A stretch of DNA of 64,000 nt from positions 21,700,001-21,764,000 of the forward strand of contig CM114273.1 of assembly GCA_050084515.1 (NCBI GenBank). Direction: 5' to 3'. The position numbers and the translations under genes are program-made. The notes beneath the pieces are model-generated. The model saw only the letters and a list, made by a program, of their open reading frames with translations, ran no database searches and was not told where the DNA came from. The stretch comes from Blasia pusilla. Its lineage: Eukaryota; Marchantiophyta; Marchantiopsida; Blasiales. Shown here in pieces: positions 36,301-47,578 of the stretch (positions within the stretch are counted from its first letter, which is position 1; every line of letters starts with the position of its first letter).

Positions 36301-39300
36301 ACACTATCCAAATCCTACGCCCCTTACAATGAAATATTGGCACTTGATGTATGGTGATATCTTGTAGTATTGATACTAGTAACAACTCAAGATACTACTA
36401 GACCAACCTCGTCCCTAAGGTGTCATAAGACCTGTCATGCAATCTCATCTCTCTCAACATATAGATATTAAAGGACATGTATGCCAACCTACAACAATGC
36501 AAGTAACCCTATGCTTCTTTCTCCAAAGGGATGTGGCAGGTTCATATCACATGTTGAAATTGCGGATGAAATCATCTAAGTAGATGATGCCTACGATGGT
36601 AAAGAAATGTTGCGTCCCCCTATAGTAGTATAACTCATATAATCTATGTCTCTCCACTCAATAGTGCGACACTATCCTTACTTGTGATCTTGTTACTAGA
36701 CCATATCAGTTGTCGAATAATGATAATTCAACCAAGGATGGGAGCTTGGTTGGTTCCTTACTTGAAAGCCCTTCAAACATTACTCCACTTCGCGTAACTT
36801 TTCCAACACTTCTTTAACTATCTTGTTCTCTCGAATCCTAGAAGAAATCTATGTTGAAAAATTTGTCTCACTCACTTAAGCACTCGAAGTCACCATGAGT
36901 CTTCCAGAATCCTTACTACCTCATCTATTTTAATGATAATCCTATGATGAAAACCCTGCCTTACACACTTAAATACTCACGCTCACCTTGAGCCACTTAT
37001 AGTAGCTCACCCAAGTTAGTAAAAATGTTGGATCATACACATGACCTTTGCTTGAGAAACCTCCCTATACCCACAATCACGCTATACGTGAAAGGAATCT
37101 GCTCTTCAGACCCTCACTACACCCATCAAGAATAAGTTGTAGCTTACACCTATCAGCCTTAATGATAATTAAGAGATAAGTTTGGAAATAAGATGTGAAT
37201 GGGTAATCTCAATAACGCACGTCATCACTTCTCTGCAAAATCAATAATGAGTGCTTTGTGTGGTACAACAATCCCACCCACACGACAACATTGTCTAACA
37301 TCAAGTCGAACATCCCATTTGGAGATGCAAACTACCTCGTAAACTACTTGTCTTCACCATATCAACGTGTGTATCAACAATTCTAACACTTTGTGTAGAC
37401 TATTGATCGGAATCACTCATCTCAACACGAGTCCATATTATATTAGCAATTCTAGGTAGGCTAAAAAATCTTAAAATGACTCTTAACATGAGGCACCAAG
37501 TTGTGAGAACTCTCCTACTAGCCAAATAATTTCTCTTTCCTTTCTATAAGATTTTTCCATCTCTCATTGCTACCTGCATGCTACACTCGAGCCCTTCTCC
37601 ATGGAACTATGCTATTGTACCACATCAATCTGCCACCTACAAAAAATTGTAAGAAAATGGGATGAGCTTCTACAGATGGCCTTCTAAACAAAAAGTACAA
37701 AAACCAGCATTTCCAAGGGCTTTCCAACAAGTCAATTCAACTACCAACCTTCGCATCACAAATTCTCCCCTCCCCCTAGGGCCTAAATACCTTTCTCATG
37801 TAAAATTAAAGTAAAAATAGCTCACACAGATAACTCTACTCTCGAATCTACACAAAATCTTCAAGCCACATCCACCCTCTACCATGGGGAATTTGGACTC
37901 TTAACACTCAAGCTCCTACCAAACCCGAAAAGGACGAGTGCTCCAAAAGCTCAACATGAGACAAATGGCTAGGGAGATTCATGTGCCCACCTTTCATACC
38001 CTTGGGAAGAGCAAAAATAGGTCTTCCCCCAAAAGTAGCCCAAAATGGCAACTTATGCACACAAGTTATCACCTGATCATTGACTTGATCAATGGATCCC
38101 CTCAATTGAACTAGCAAAATAGAAGGTTTGGAAAAATGGACAATCCCAACGCAAGAGAATAGTTATCAACCTAATTGGACCACTCACTATTTTTGCACAA
38201 TTTTTTGAGTCCCTATATAATGAACACAATAGAAATCCATATGTCAGCCAACTATTATGTCCACAACCATGTGGCACAATAAGAGCAATCTTGGGGTAAA
38301 AAAATTAACCACCACCTACCACCATGGTTAGGGTGTCACCAAGCTTCACCCACAATCTTGATCTTTTGTCTTCTTCTTAGCTTGGCCTAACGTTCAATTT
38401 TCCAACCCTAGCCTTTGGCTTTGTGTATTTCTAGGATTTTCTTGCTCGTGCCTTGCGATTAGTTAGCCATGAGTTTCAACTTTGTGTGAGGCCTTATGAC
38501 CCACAACTAGTTGTTACTAGCTTGAGTTCCAACTCACCAATATTATGTTTATAAATATCAATATAAATATGTCGAATGAGTGCTAGAGGTAGAGACCAAG
38601 GCATCAATGTTCACTATACGGTTTCCACTTGCACATGAGAGATTTGAAGATTGTTCGAGAAGTTTTTTACTTGAAGAGGCTTCTACACTATATAAACCAT
38701 TTAGAATTGACCGTTGTCGTGTCGAGAGCCTTTCTTCGAATAAGGGCAAGCCTTCTAGCTGCGACAGACGTGGTTGATGCAAGATAAACTCTCTAAGAAT
38801 TTCTCCTTTTTCAATACAAATTTATTATGTATACTCTCCATTCTCTCACGACACGTATCATAAATGGAAGTGCCGAGGCGATCAATTCTTCGTAACATCG
38901 GACCCCGAAATTCCTAACTATAAAATCCCTATAAACTACTTTATGCTTGTATACGAGAAAGATAGCATAACTAGTGTTAAACCCTATTCGAGCAGGCCTA
39001 TTGACGTCCATGGATATATATATAAGCACATCCAAAGTGCAATCCCATATCCTTCCGTAGGTGACTATAGGAAGAATCACCGAAGTTGGAGATTGCCTCG
39101 AGGATTGCCTGACTTGATTCATGAATGCGTCCCCAAAGTGATAAACTAGATAGCGAGTGAACCAATGCCTATCTACAAAGAGAATTTTGACGTGGTACGG
39201 GTTAAGGAAAGGAAATTCCGACATAACTCGTGCTCTGTCCCTATCCATACTTGACAAATATCTTCTACTCTCCTCTAGAATGGGATTTGGCGGAATTGCT

Positions 39301-40375
39301 CTCCCAAGAGGGATAATCCACTCTCATTGGGAAAATAACAAGCCAAACCATCCTCTATTTCTAGTATGACTAAACTCATCTAAGGCCACAATTCTCTCAT
39401 CTCCACACATACCACACTCTAGAAAGCTCTTGAAGAATAGACCAAGATCAAGTTACTCTCCCAAGAGGGGTTATCCATTCTCATTGGAAGAACAAGCAAT
39501 TCCAAAGCCATACATTCAAGAGTGACACGAGAGACTCAAGATGTGAAGTAGAAGGTGATGAACCCTTGAAGGTCCCTCCTCTTTATATATTCACAAGGAA
39601 TCCACAAGAGTACGAAATAGACCTAATCTTATCTTGTGCCACATGACTTCCTTTTAAGGTTTAGCCAATCATATTTTGACACAAGTAGATTTCCTCTCAT
39701 CTCTTCCAAAATATCCTCTTTTACCCACTTGATATTTTTCTAAATTACCCCAACTACCCTAGCTACCAACCAAGACTACTTTTGCTTTTCATTAAAGTAC
39801 CAACCTCACTACTTTATTTTTATAAAGTCATCTTTTATTTATTACCTTTTTTCCTAATGTAGGGCCCGTATAAAAAAGGCACCATACAGAGGTTTAAACA
39901 TGAGAATTTTCTTTTCTTAAGCTAATTTATTTAATACTAATAAAACTCTATCTAACACTTAATGAGGAAGGAGTTTATTCATTGGCTGATTTTACTATAT
40001 GACACCATATAGAGGAGCGATGTATTGCGTGTTCAAGTTACCCATTCAAGTTATATTCTTGAAATTCTCTCTTGTTAATAAGGGTGTTGGTTATTTGGTT
40101 GAACTTGCGATACATCTTGTGAAGTGTTAGGCTAAAATAGAGCTAACATATGAATGAAAGCTAGAGGTTTATGACTCAAAGTCTCAAACTAGAGCAAGAA
40201 ATTATGAAGATATGAGATGTTGGAAAAGGAATTTAAAGAGTCATAAAATTTGGAAGATTCTCAACATAGTGGTATAAAAAGCATGCAGATAGTTGCTTTT
40301 AACGAATAAAGACAAAAGAGTTAAAAATTGATGTGAGGTCCAAATTCAGAGGAATTTCAATAGAAAGTTACCATA
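36301..40375. other. Repeat-derived intergenic DNA, no gene supported
   Basis: Short open frames only. The minus strand at 37908-38117 has a protein-like phrase that may be a further transposon relic, but I cannot place it. Two direct copies of a CTCCCAAGAGG-GGATTATCCA-type phrase occur near 39300 and 39460. No RNA gene was recognised. Confidence 0.4.
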
Positions 40376-40640
40376 GGTGTTTGTATGAAAGAGACCTTAA
40401 TCTAGTGAATATGAATAGTCCAAAGGGATTAGCACCAAAAGCCATTGGAATGGTTTTTTTGTGAAAGAGATACCAGAATTAGCGGATATGAAGAGGGATT
40501 TTGCATAGAGATCCAACATATGTGCTTTGCATAAAAGAGACATTAGAACTAGTGAATGTGAAGGATCCAAAAATATTTGGCTGTGAAAGCCACCATATGG
40601 ATTCCTTGTGAAAGAGACACTCAATTCGATAGACAAGAAG
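40376..40640. repeat. Degenerate tandem repeat, about 70-80 bp unit
   Basis: Four diverged units each start with a TTTGTATGAAAGAGAC-type phrase (TGTGAAAGAGATACC, TGCATAAAAGAGACATT, TGTGAAAGAGACACT), followed by a CTAGTGAATATGAA-like phrase and a GGGATT or GGATCC phrase. Confidence 0.65.
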
Positions 40641-40689
40641 GTTTCAGGGGGATCTTGTACATGAAGTTATTTGATTTACTTTGTCCCGT

Positions 40690-40951
40690 CTTTTAGGATA
40701 GATCGGTGAGATCCAGTAGAGCGCCTTCGTGAGTAGTGGAGGACACGCTCAATAGGTCAAGGATGACCTGTTGGGGCTCTAGGAAACCTGAGAGAGCAGG
40801 TTTCCCCTTCGTTTCGGCTCATTTGGAGCCATATTGAGGAACTTACTATTTTAGGTAAGTACCATCGTGCGTATATGACCGACTTTATATTTTTGGTAAG
40901 TGGCCCTTGACCTCTTACATTAGGTCAAGAGCCAAGGAGATGACTTGGGAG
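40690..40951 (+). repeat. Inverted fragment of the same LTR
   Basis: This stretch is the reverse complement, with scattered differences, of the LTR part at about 42600-42870. Shared phrases include TTTCGGCTCATTTGGAGCCA, GAGGAACTTACTATTTTAGG and GGTCAAGAGCCAAGGAG. It sits tail to tail against the 3' LTR, with the palindrome 40952-40990 at the junction. It is either a remnant of another element in opposite orientation or the product of a local inversion. Confidence 0.8.
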
Positions 40952-40990
40952 TTGTGTAGTTTATTTGGGTGACCCAAATAAACTACACAA
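40952..40990. repeat. Perfect palindrome (19-bp arms, 1-base centre)
   Basis: TTGTGTAGTTTATTTGGGT, then G, then its exact reverse complement. It marks the junction between the inverted LTR fragment and the 3' LTR of the retrotransposon. Confidence 0.9.
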
Positions 40991-43030
40991 ATCCCAGAAT
41001 CCCTCACAAGTGCAAGGTAAAGGACCAGAATGGGTAACCAGAACACATCTTGATGGCGCTCCTCAGCAACTGCAAATCTCGACCAGAACTAGGTCGTGGA
41101 GACAACTCCTCCAATCAGAAAATTATACTCCTCCCATACTGACGCTGCTTAAAACTCCTTGATGGACAGTGCGGTTCCAGCGAAACGATCCGGCGTTGCA
41201 GGAACGGAACGGCTACGAACAACACGGCCCTCGATGGTGGGATGCGCCACTTGGCAGCATACCCTCCTCAATCAACAATAAACCCACACTCTGCTCCACA
41301 ATGACGGTGCGGCTTCGCGATCGAGGTGGAGCGGTGCGGCCACGAGCGGCAGGGCGCGGCAAGCGGGGGCGCGTTGCGGCTACGGGCGTCACGGCACGAT
41401 ACTCGATCGTCATCGAGCGGCTACCAATCACAACATAGCAGCATTAAATCAAAACTCAAACACCATAACCGGAGATCATCTACCATCACTAGTTGATCAC
41501 GAAACTACGATGACGGTGGCAGCCAAACCAAAGTACATGGTGGCGACGCAAGTCAGAGAATCAACGATGGTCGTGGAAGACCCTCCATTTCGTGATGGCG
41601 ACAATGGCAACCAAAGGGTGGACAACGGCCGAATGCAGCTCTGAGCAACGCTGGGCAATGACAACGGCTGACGGTGGACGGTGGACCGTGGACCTTTGAC
41701 GATGACGGTTGACCATCCATTGGTGACGGTTGACCATCGATGGTGACGGTTGACCGATGACCGGTGACGATCACTACGACGGCGATGGACGCCGCCAGTG
41801 TGACGACCGGTTTAGGGTTTGAACAATTTAACCCTAAAAATCGCCTAGCAATGGCAGTTTTGCAAGATTGACCATAATGTTTTACTCACAACTTCAAATT
41901 GTGCACCATTTAATGCAGAAACTGCACAACTTCATGATCTACAATAACATTAAAAAATATTTGGAATTGGATATTTCAATAAAAACTGACGGGGACTCAG
42001 ATAAAGCCCAATGTCTCTTTGTCTTACACAAAATTTGGCAGCGCTTCCGCGCTCATTTCTCCCAACCAAAATGTAAAACCTATAAAAATACAAATCAGCA
42101 AGCTACATGGTGCTCGTGAGAGCACCAGCATGGGGCAACCGGCCCCCATACTCAATCCCTATCAGAAATTGGGCAGCGCTTCTGCGCGCCATTCTTCCAC
42201 ACGAAAAATCGGCTAATGCAAAGAACAATCAAAGTAGCCCTTGCTCCGGTGAGCACTCCCATGAGCCGTTGAAGGGGGAACACGGTCCCCAACCTGCAAA
42301 AACAGCGAGTGACTAGCGAGCTCCTCCATGAAGCTCTCTCAGTCTCTCATTCTTTCTTTATAAAGTAAGATCCAATCTCTCTCTACACCATCTCACAGCA
42401 TAACTCTCTAAGGTGTGCACTCTCTCTCATGTCAAACCAAATCCACTCTCCTAATGAGAGGCTCTGGTTACACTCACAAGGCAAGGAACCCTAGCTCCGC
42501 CGCCTCATGCCAAGAAGTTCAACAAAGAGAGAATGAGCTCTCAAGCTCTCTCTCCTTGAGGTATACCCCTCCCCTCTCCCAAGCTCTCTCCATGGTAACC
42601 TATTCTCCCAAGTCACCTCCTTGGCTCTTGACCTGATGTAAGAGGTCAAGGGTCACTTACCAAAAATAGAAAATCGATCATATACTCACGAGGGTACTTA
42701 CCTAAAATAGTAAGTTCCTCAATATGGCTCTAAATGAGCCGAAACAAAGGGGAAAAATGATCTCTCAGGTTTCCCGAGGCCTGAGCTTGAACCTACTGAG
42801 CATGTCCTCCACTACTCACGAAGCCGCTCTACTAGTTCTCATCGATCTTTCCTAAAAGACTTGACAGCTGTCGTGCGCATACACATCGCTACACAACATA
42901 CATCTCTAACTTACATGTGTGCGTGTTTGTGTGTGTGTCATCGAACACACACACAAACACGCACGATCCCATGCTAACTCATGGCATCCAAACAACGAGA
43001 CAAGAAGTACTAAAATATCTCCAATCGCCC
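40972..43030 (-). repeat. 3' LTR of the retrotransposon
   Basis: Direct copy of the sequence at 50.63-52.02 kb. Shared blocks: the GC-rich CTCCACAATGACGGTGCGGC stretch (41297 and 50764), TTTAGGGTTT (about 41810 and 51131), GCATGGGGCAACCGGCCCCC (42129 and 51395), and GCCGTTGAAGGGG-type, CTCCTAATGAGAGGC and AATATGGCTC blocks. It extends about 290 bp further right than the 5' copy, up to a purine tract on the minus strand. Borders are approximate; the terminal TG/CA could not be fixed. Confidence 0.75.
42919..42964. repeat. Perfect inverted repeat with 20-bp arms inside the LTR
   Basis: GTGCGTGTTTGTGTGTGTGT, loop CATCGA, then the exact reverse complement. It lies in the U3 part of the 3' LTR, in the portion missing from the 5' LTR. 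Confidence 0.9.
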
Positions 43031-43045
43031 CCCTAGTTGGTGGTT
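43031..43045 (-). promoter_or_regulatory. Candidate polypurine tract of the retrotransposon
   Basis: On the minus strand this reads AGGGGGGCGA just before the inferred start of the 3' LTR, the expected place for the plus-strand primer of reverse transcription. A similar C-rich complement lies at the matching place in the decayed copy at 35.64 kb. Confidence 0.5.
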
Positions 43046-43211
43046 AGGTCTCTCTAACTCCAGATAGCCATCTATCCCTACCTACCATGACATATATCTC
43101 TCGGACGCTAAGAGCAAGAAGGCCGGGTGCTCATGTGGCCCCATCGTTAGTCGTCTTCCTATCGTCCATGTCACAGAAAAAGTTAGAATCGAAACCTACA
43201 TAGTATCTCCT

Positions 43212-43600
43212 CTATGTATATCTCGGATACATCCATCGTCCCGGACGAACCCTCGTGAGAGGTGGCGTCAAACATGCCATATGCCAACCTCTCGAACATC
43301 CATCACACACTAGCATCGTGGCCGCACCACGGGCAGAACCACATAACATACAACGCAAGCGTGCAGGATCTACTACTAAGCTCGCATCTACTGTACCATC
43401 AATGTTAGGAAGGTGACATGGCGCACAATTACGCACATGGTCCTTCCATACCATACTATTGCATCCCTCTAGCAAGAGAACACCGGATGGCAAAACCTCA
43501 CGCACTCTCAGGATAGTGCGCCCTGCACTCACATCCAACATCGTCGGTGCCGTCTGCTGCAAGTAGACATAGTCTCCCTGATGAAACCTCTGGATAGTTG
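43212..43600 (-). pseudogene. PHD finger at the C-terminus of the retrotransposon polyprotein
   Basis: After the integrase C-terminal part (GDYVYLQQTAPTMLD; ILRVREVLPSGVLLLEG; MVWKDHVRNCAP) comes CMLCGSARGAATMLVCDGC, SRGWHMACLTPPL and PGRWMYPRY. This is a C4HC3 PHD pattern in the right spacing: CxxC, CDxC, H, C, the PPL signature and the invariant W. The last CPxC pair reads YPRY, so both final zinc ligands are Tyr here, probably through G-to-A changes. PHD fingers bind histone H3 tails. In a Ty3 element this position is often taken by a chromodomain that guides integration, so a targeting role is an inference. A frameshift near 43.6 kb separates it from the integrase frame; the stop follows directly at 43212. 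Confidence 0.8.
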
Positions 43601-43738
43601 GTCGATAACCACCACCCCGAATAGTCGCATATCCCGATGTTGCGCAATCACCAAGTTTTTGAACGCCATGGGCATCACTCTCCGAAATAACTCAGCCCTT
43701 TGAGAACATGCTCGCATCCATACATCTGGGTCAAGCAC

Positions 43739-44313
43739 CTCACCAGCATCTCGACGAATGGCCGCAGGTAAATCTGGCTTTCAGCCATAAAGAAGCAAGT
43801 ACGATGAAAAAGACGCTAAGGATGCCTGCCTGTTGAATCCCATTGCCAACCAGGGCAACTGGAGGTCCCAATCTCCTAGGTGACCTCTCTGCAAGCCATA
43901 CTTGCGTAAACCCCTCTTCACCGTATGCACAACTCTCTCCGCTAATGCATCCGCCTCAGGATGATCTCGCGAAGTCGTGCGATGGTCGATCAACGCCTGA
44001 TCACACAAGGCCTGGAACTCACCATGAAACTCAGTATCGTGGTCTCAGACGGTGTGCCATAATGACTCAATACTCCATCAAGGAAGGCATAAGCTACTCC
44101 CTCACTCGTTTTGTCAGGCAATGCAACCAACTCGATCCACTTCGAGAAGTGCTCGACCATCACCAACACATAACGACTATGACGCTCCGTCAAAGGCAAA
44201 GGTCCTGCAAAATCCAAACTCCATCTATACCCTAAGCCCATGATCGGTAATGGATGCAAGCTGTACGTCCGCTTCATCCCAAAGTGACCCAACTCCTCGT
44301 GGGCATGTTGCAC
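43739..44313 (-). pseudogene. Integrase of the Ty3/gypsy element, broken
   Basis: HEELGHFGMKRTYSL is the His half of the N-terminal zinc finger. It runs straight into HPLPIMGLGYRWSLDFAGPL, so about 40-50 residues with the Cys half are deleted. The core has the first Asp in WSLDFAGPL, the second in DHDTEFHGEFQ and the Glu in HPEADALAERVVHTVK, the D,D,E set of retroviral-type integrases. A frameshift lies near 44.05 kb, and an in-frame stop ends the second segment near 43781. The same frame resumes below it (43738-43529) with the integrase C-terminal region. Confidence 0.88.
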
Positions 44314-44325
44314 TAGTCGTGCTCT

Positions 44326-45075
44326 CTACGAAGGATGCGGCACTACGCGTACTCTGCCATCCTCCCAAACCCTCAAAACATGTGTTCCCTCCCAACGTAA
44401 CCGTCTGGCCCGCTGTAGGATCCGATCCCGCTTTCTAGCATCCACGGTGCTCACAACGTTGCTAGTCCGAAGGTACTCCAAGACTACTCCATCATCATGA
44501 ATATCTCGGCCATCTGTCGTCTCCTCACTGGCCTTGGGATCCAAGGACTCTCCACTAGACCTTGCCATCGAAGTCTCCACACTCTGGCTCTCCATAGCCA
44601 ACATGCCTAAATAGGCTGCCTCGTGCCATCCTAGCACTGGCTCCTCATCACTCTCTCCATGCCATCGAGCTCCAGTCGCATCTTGCTCACTCGGGCATGG
44701 GTTACGACTCAACCCATCTGCATCCTGGTTGAGCGTTCCAGGTCTATGTACCACCTGAAAATCATACTCTTGCAACAACAGAGCCCATCTCGCAAGCTTC
44801 CCTGTAAGCTTGTCGGACTCCATCAACCACTTCAGTGGTTGATGATCAGTGATGATGGTAAAGGGGATGCCGAATAAGTAACACCTGAAATGCGCGATAG
44901 CCCACACTGCAGCCAAGCACTCACCCTCATACGAGTTGTACTTTGCCTCTACAGCGTCTACAGTGTTTGAGCGGCTAGCGTAAGCCACCACGAACTCTCT
45001 ACCCTCATCATCATGTTGGGTGAGCACCGCCCCAAGCCCCAACATGCTCCAATCTATGTGCAACTGGAAAGGACG
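44326..45075 (-). pseudogene. RNase H domain of the Ty3/gypsy element
   Basis: Follows RT after a one-base shift near 45.07 kb. Typical Ty3 RNase H landmarks are present: LHIDWSMLGLGAVLTQ (first Asp), AYASRSNT, NSYEGECLAAVWAI (Glu), ITDHQPLKWLM (Asp) and LNQDADGLSRNP (Asp). The following 100 residues form the tether to integrase (THVLRVWEDGRVRVVPHPS), ending in a stop. It degrades the RNA strand of the RNA-DNA hybrid during reverse transcription. Confidence 0.9.
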
Positions 45076-45226
45076 CCCCCTTGATCAATCTCCTCAAGAT
45101 GGGCGCGGACATCAACTTGTCCTAGAGCAACAAAAATGCTCGCTCCTGCTCATCTCCCCAGTGCCACTCGTGATCCACCTTGGTCAGCAAGGTCAGCAGC
45201 TTCGCAATCGAACTCAATCCCTTGAC

Positions 45227-46144
45227 CTACCGCCGATAGAAGTTCGCCAATCCCATGAATGCGCGAACACGGCTCACATCTGTAGGGTGTGGAATGCGTG
45301 AGATAGCCTCTACCTTTGTCTGTTGAACACCAAGGCCCCCTTGGGTATATCGTATGACCCAAGTACTCAATATGGTCGTAGAAGAACTTGCACTTGCCTG
45401 ATGTAGCTTCAGCCCATGTAATTGCAATCGTCGGAACACCTCCTCTAGATGTCGCTCATGCTCCTCAATCGTGGCGCTAAAGACTACAATGTCATCAATA
45501 TAATACCTAGCAAAATCCAGACGAGTCAAGATCCTATCCATGACCCTCTGAAACTCAGCGAGGGCGTTCTTTAACCCAAATGGTAAGAACCGCCACTGGT
45601 ACAAACAATCCTTCCCGTGAGGATCCATGCCCCAAAATGCCGTCTTCTGCCTGTCCTCCAATCTGATAGGCAGTTGATGGTATCCGGCTCGCAAATCTAA
45701 TGAACTGAAAACCTTTGCATGACCAATCGCATCAAAGATCTCCTCAGGGGTGGGCATGGTATACCTATCGGACTTCGTATGTCGATTGATAGGTCGGTAA
45801 TCCCCACACATCCGCCTATGCGTCCAGTTGCCATGCACATCCTTCTTGGCGGGCATGACAGTGGCAGATGCATACTCCCCATGCGACATCTCCACTAGTC
45901 CTGCTTCAACCAAGTCCTGGCTCCTACTTTGAATCAGAGCCCTCTCCATATCACTGTACATGTAGGGTCGTCGGAAGATCGGCGTATCACTTGACAAATC
46001 AATGCGGATCCCCGGTCCCTCCAGCGTACCCAAATCCTCCATGCTAAATGCAAAGCAGCTCCTATAACTCCTGAGGAACTTATGTATTCGACGCCGCTCT
46101 CCTCCTGTCAACTTAGGGCCCATATCTGGCTCCCAAGTCTCCAT
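45227..46144 (-). pseudogene. Reverse transcriptase of the Ty3/gypsy element
   Basis: A 305-residue open frame with the whole fingers-palm order: IRIDLSSDTPIFRRPY, LVEAGLVEMSHGEYASATV, RMCGDYRPINRHT, VFSSLDLRAGYHQLPI (first catalytic Asp), FLPFGLKNALAEFQRVMD and YYIDDIVVFS (YIDD box at about 45491-45502), then HLEEVFRRLQLHGLKLH. The connection region shows two compensating one-base shifts (about 45.34-45.41 kb), where the expected CKFFYDHIEYLG lies in another frame. It ends FMGLANFYRR and a stop. It shares its frame with the methyltransferase upstream, which supports one pol polyprotein. Confidence 0.95.
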
Positions 46145-46449
46145 TGTGACTACGGTAGGACTCTCCGGTGCGGATATCGGTGGTTGCTATGGTGCAACCC
46201 CGTCTCGAACAACAACACTCGACCGCTATCCTGCAGCCAACTGCAAACTCTGATCTCCTCCACATGTAGTGCCCAAAACCACGCTCGATGCTGTGGCTCT
46301 CATCTCTTGGCGTACGAGCAAAACATCCCAAGAAGTCCAAGGGTGTCTCTCTCGATCTCCCATGGTGTGTCGATCTCCTCGGCTCTTGCTCCCAGCCACT
46401 GCCTCCACCGTCTCGGTAGGAATGGTGCTCACCAACGCAACCGCTATGA

Positions 46450-47578
46450 TCTGTCACAATCTTATGCGACGCTGTTTAGCCACTCCCAAGCTGAAGATCC
46501 ATGTCAAGCAGTTCAGGTCCATCGCTTGACCCAAGACATGGCGTCGTGATGCCTCTGATACTGACAGGACTGCCGTCACTCCTCAGGGAAATCCCATCGC
46601 CTGATCTCTCTTGTTGGCGTTGGGCTCCACCAACCTCTAAACCTGGTCATCCCAAACCAAGCCACGACAAGCCTCCTTGTATGCATAGGAAGCGAGAAAA
46701 CTCACTAACGTGGGAAAGGCTGCCCGCGACCTCCCTACCCTGTTGACCACAGTCAACGGTGGTCGATCATCGTGCCTCACTGCCTGTGATCGACAATCTG
46801 GATCCAGAATGGAATCCACTAACAAATGGGAGGGGCGCTCCACTCTCGCATACGCCCTCCGTAACACCGCATGGGGCACCAAGTTGGTCCACCATAGACG
46901 CGGGCAATGGGATCTAGGACCTACACTCGCCGCATCCAAGAACATTGCTGGGCCGATCCAGGCACGCACCTGATGAGCACTCGTCACCACCCGTGACCTA
47001 GAGTCTCCTAAGATGGGCACATTCTCCGGAATGTAGGCTAGAGAACGAGATTGGTGCTCCTGCAACTGCCGTAAGACCCTCAACATCTCCCAAAACAACC
47101 TGGACCGAGTATGAGCCAACCTGCTGCCTCGTCCAACACTCGATTGGCCTTGACATGGCCTACCAGAAATGACCAAATCAATGGTCCCTACCCGCTCTAA
47201 GTCATGTGCCCCCAATAACGAAATATCCCTCGGTAGGGAACTCTGGTATCCTTGTATCGCGGACGCAGACAATAAGTCGGGAAAACGTAGGCATAAGTGA
47301 GCCACATGTCGTAGTGAGATGCGCCTCGCAACATCATCACTCTCCACATACAAGTACTATTGTACTCGCACTCCTGCCTGCAAAATAGGAGCTAACCCGA
47401 TGCTAATCCCTCCAAAGAGATCTAACACTCGAATACCCTCCTCCAGGGTACACCACACAATGGGTGTGGTATCCAAGGGTGTCATCGTAGCACTCCTTGC
47501 TACCTTGGGTTCCTCAGACTTATCATGCTTCGGTGCAAACGCCTCGCTCCACGCGGTTTGCACGTGCTCATCTACCAA
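46450..47578 (-). pseudogene. C5-cytosine DNA methyltransferase domain encoded by the retrotransposon (DNMT3-like)
   Basis: Between protease and RT, in the RT frame, the minus strand shows the ordered motifs of C5-methyltransferases. Motif I is RVLDLFGGISIGLAPILQAG (about 47370-47430), with an acidic VESDD after it for the cofactor ribose. Motif IV is IDLVISGRPCQGQS, with the catalytic Cys of PCQ at about 47153-47155. TRSRLFWEMLRVL and AYIPENVPIL (motif VI, ENV, about 47018-47026) follow. Then MFLDAASVGPRSHCPRLWW resembles the DNMT3 VIII region, and AMGFP plus RRHVLGQAMDLNCLTW (about 46490-46600) are IX/X. The order is linear, unlike the permuted plant DRM. In-frame stops fall after motif I (about 47354), at 46637, within the FPxG turn (about 46583) and at 46454, so this copy cannot make a full enzyme. 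The known role of such enzymes is cytosine methylation; a role in element or host methylation is inferred. Confidence 0.9.
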
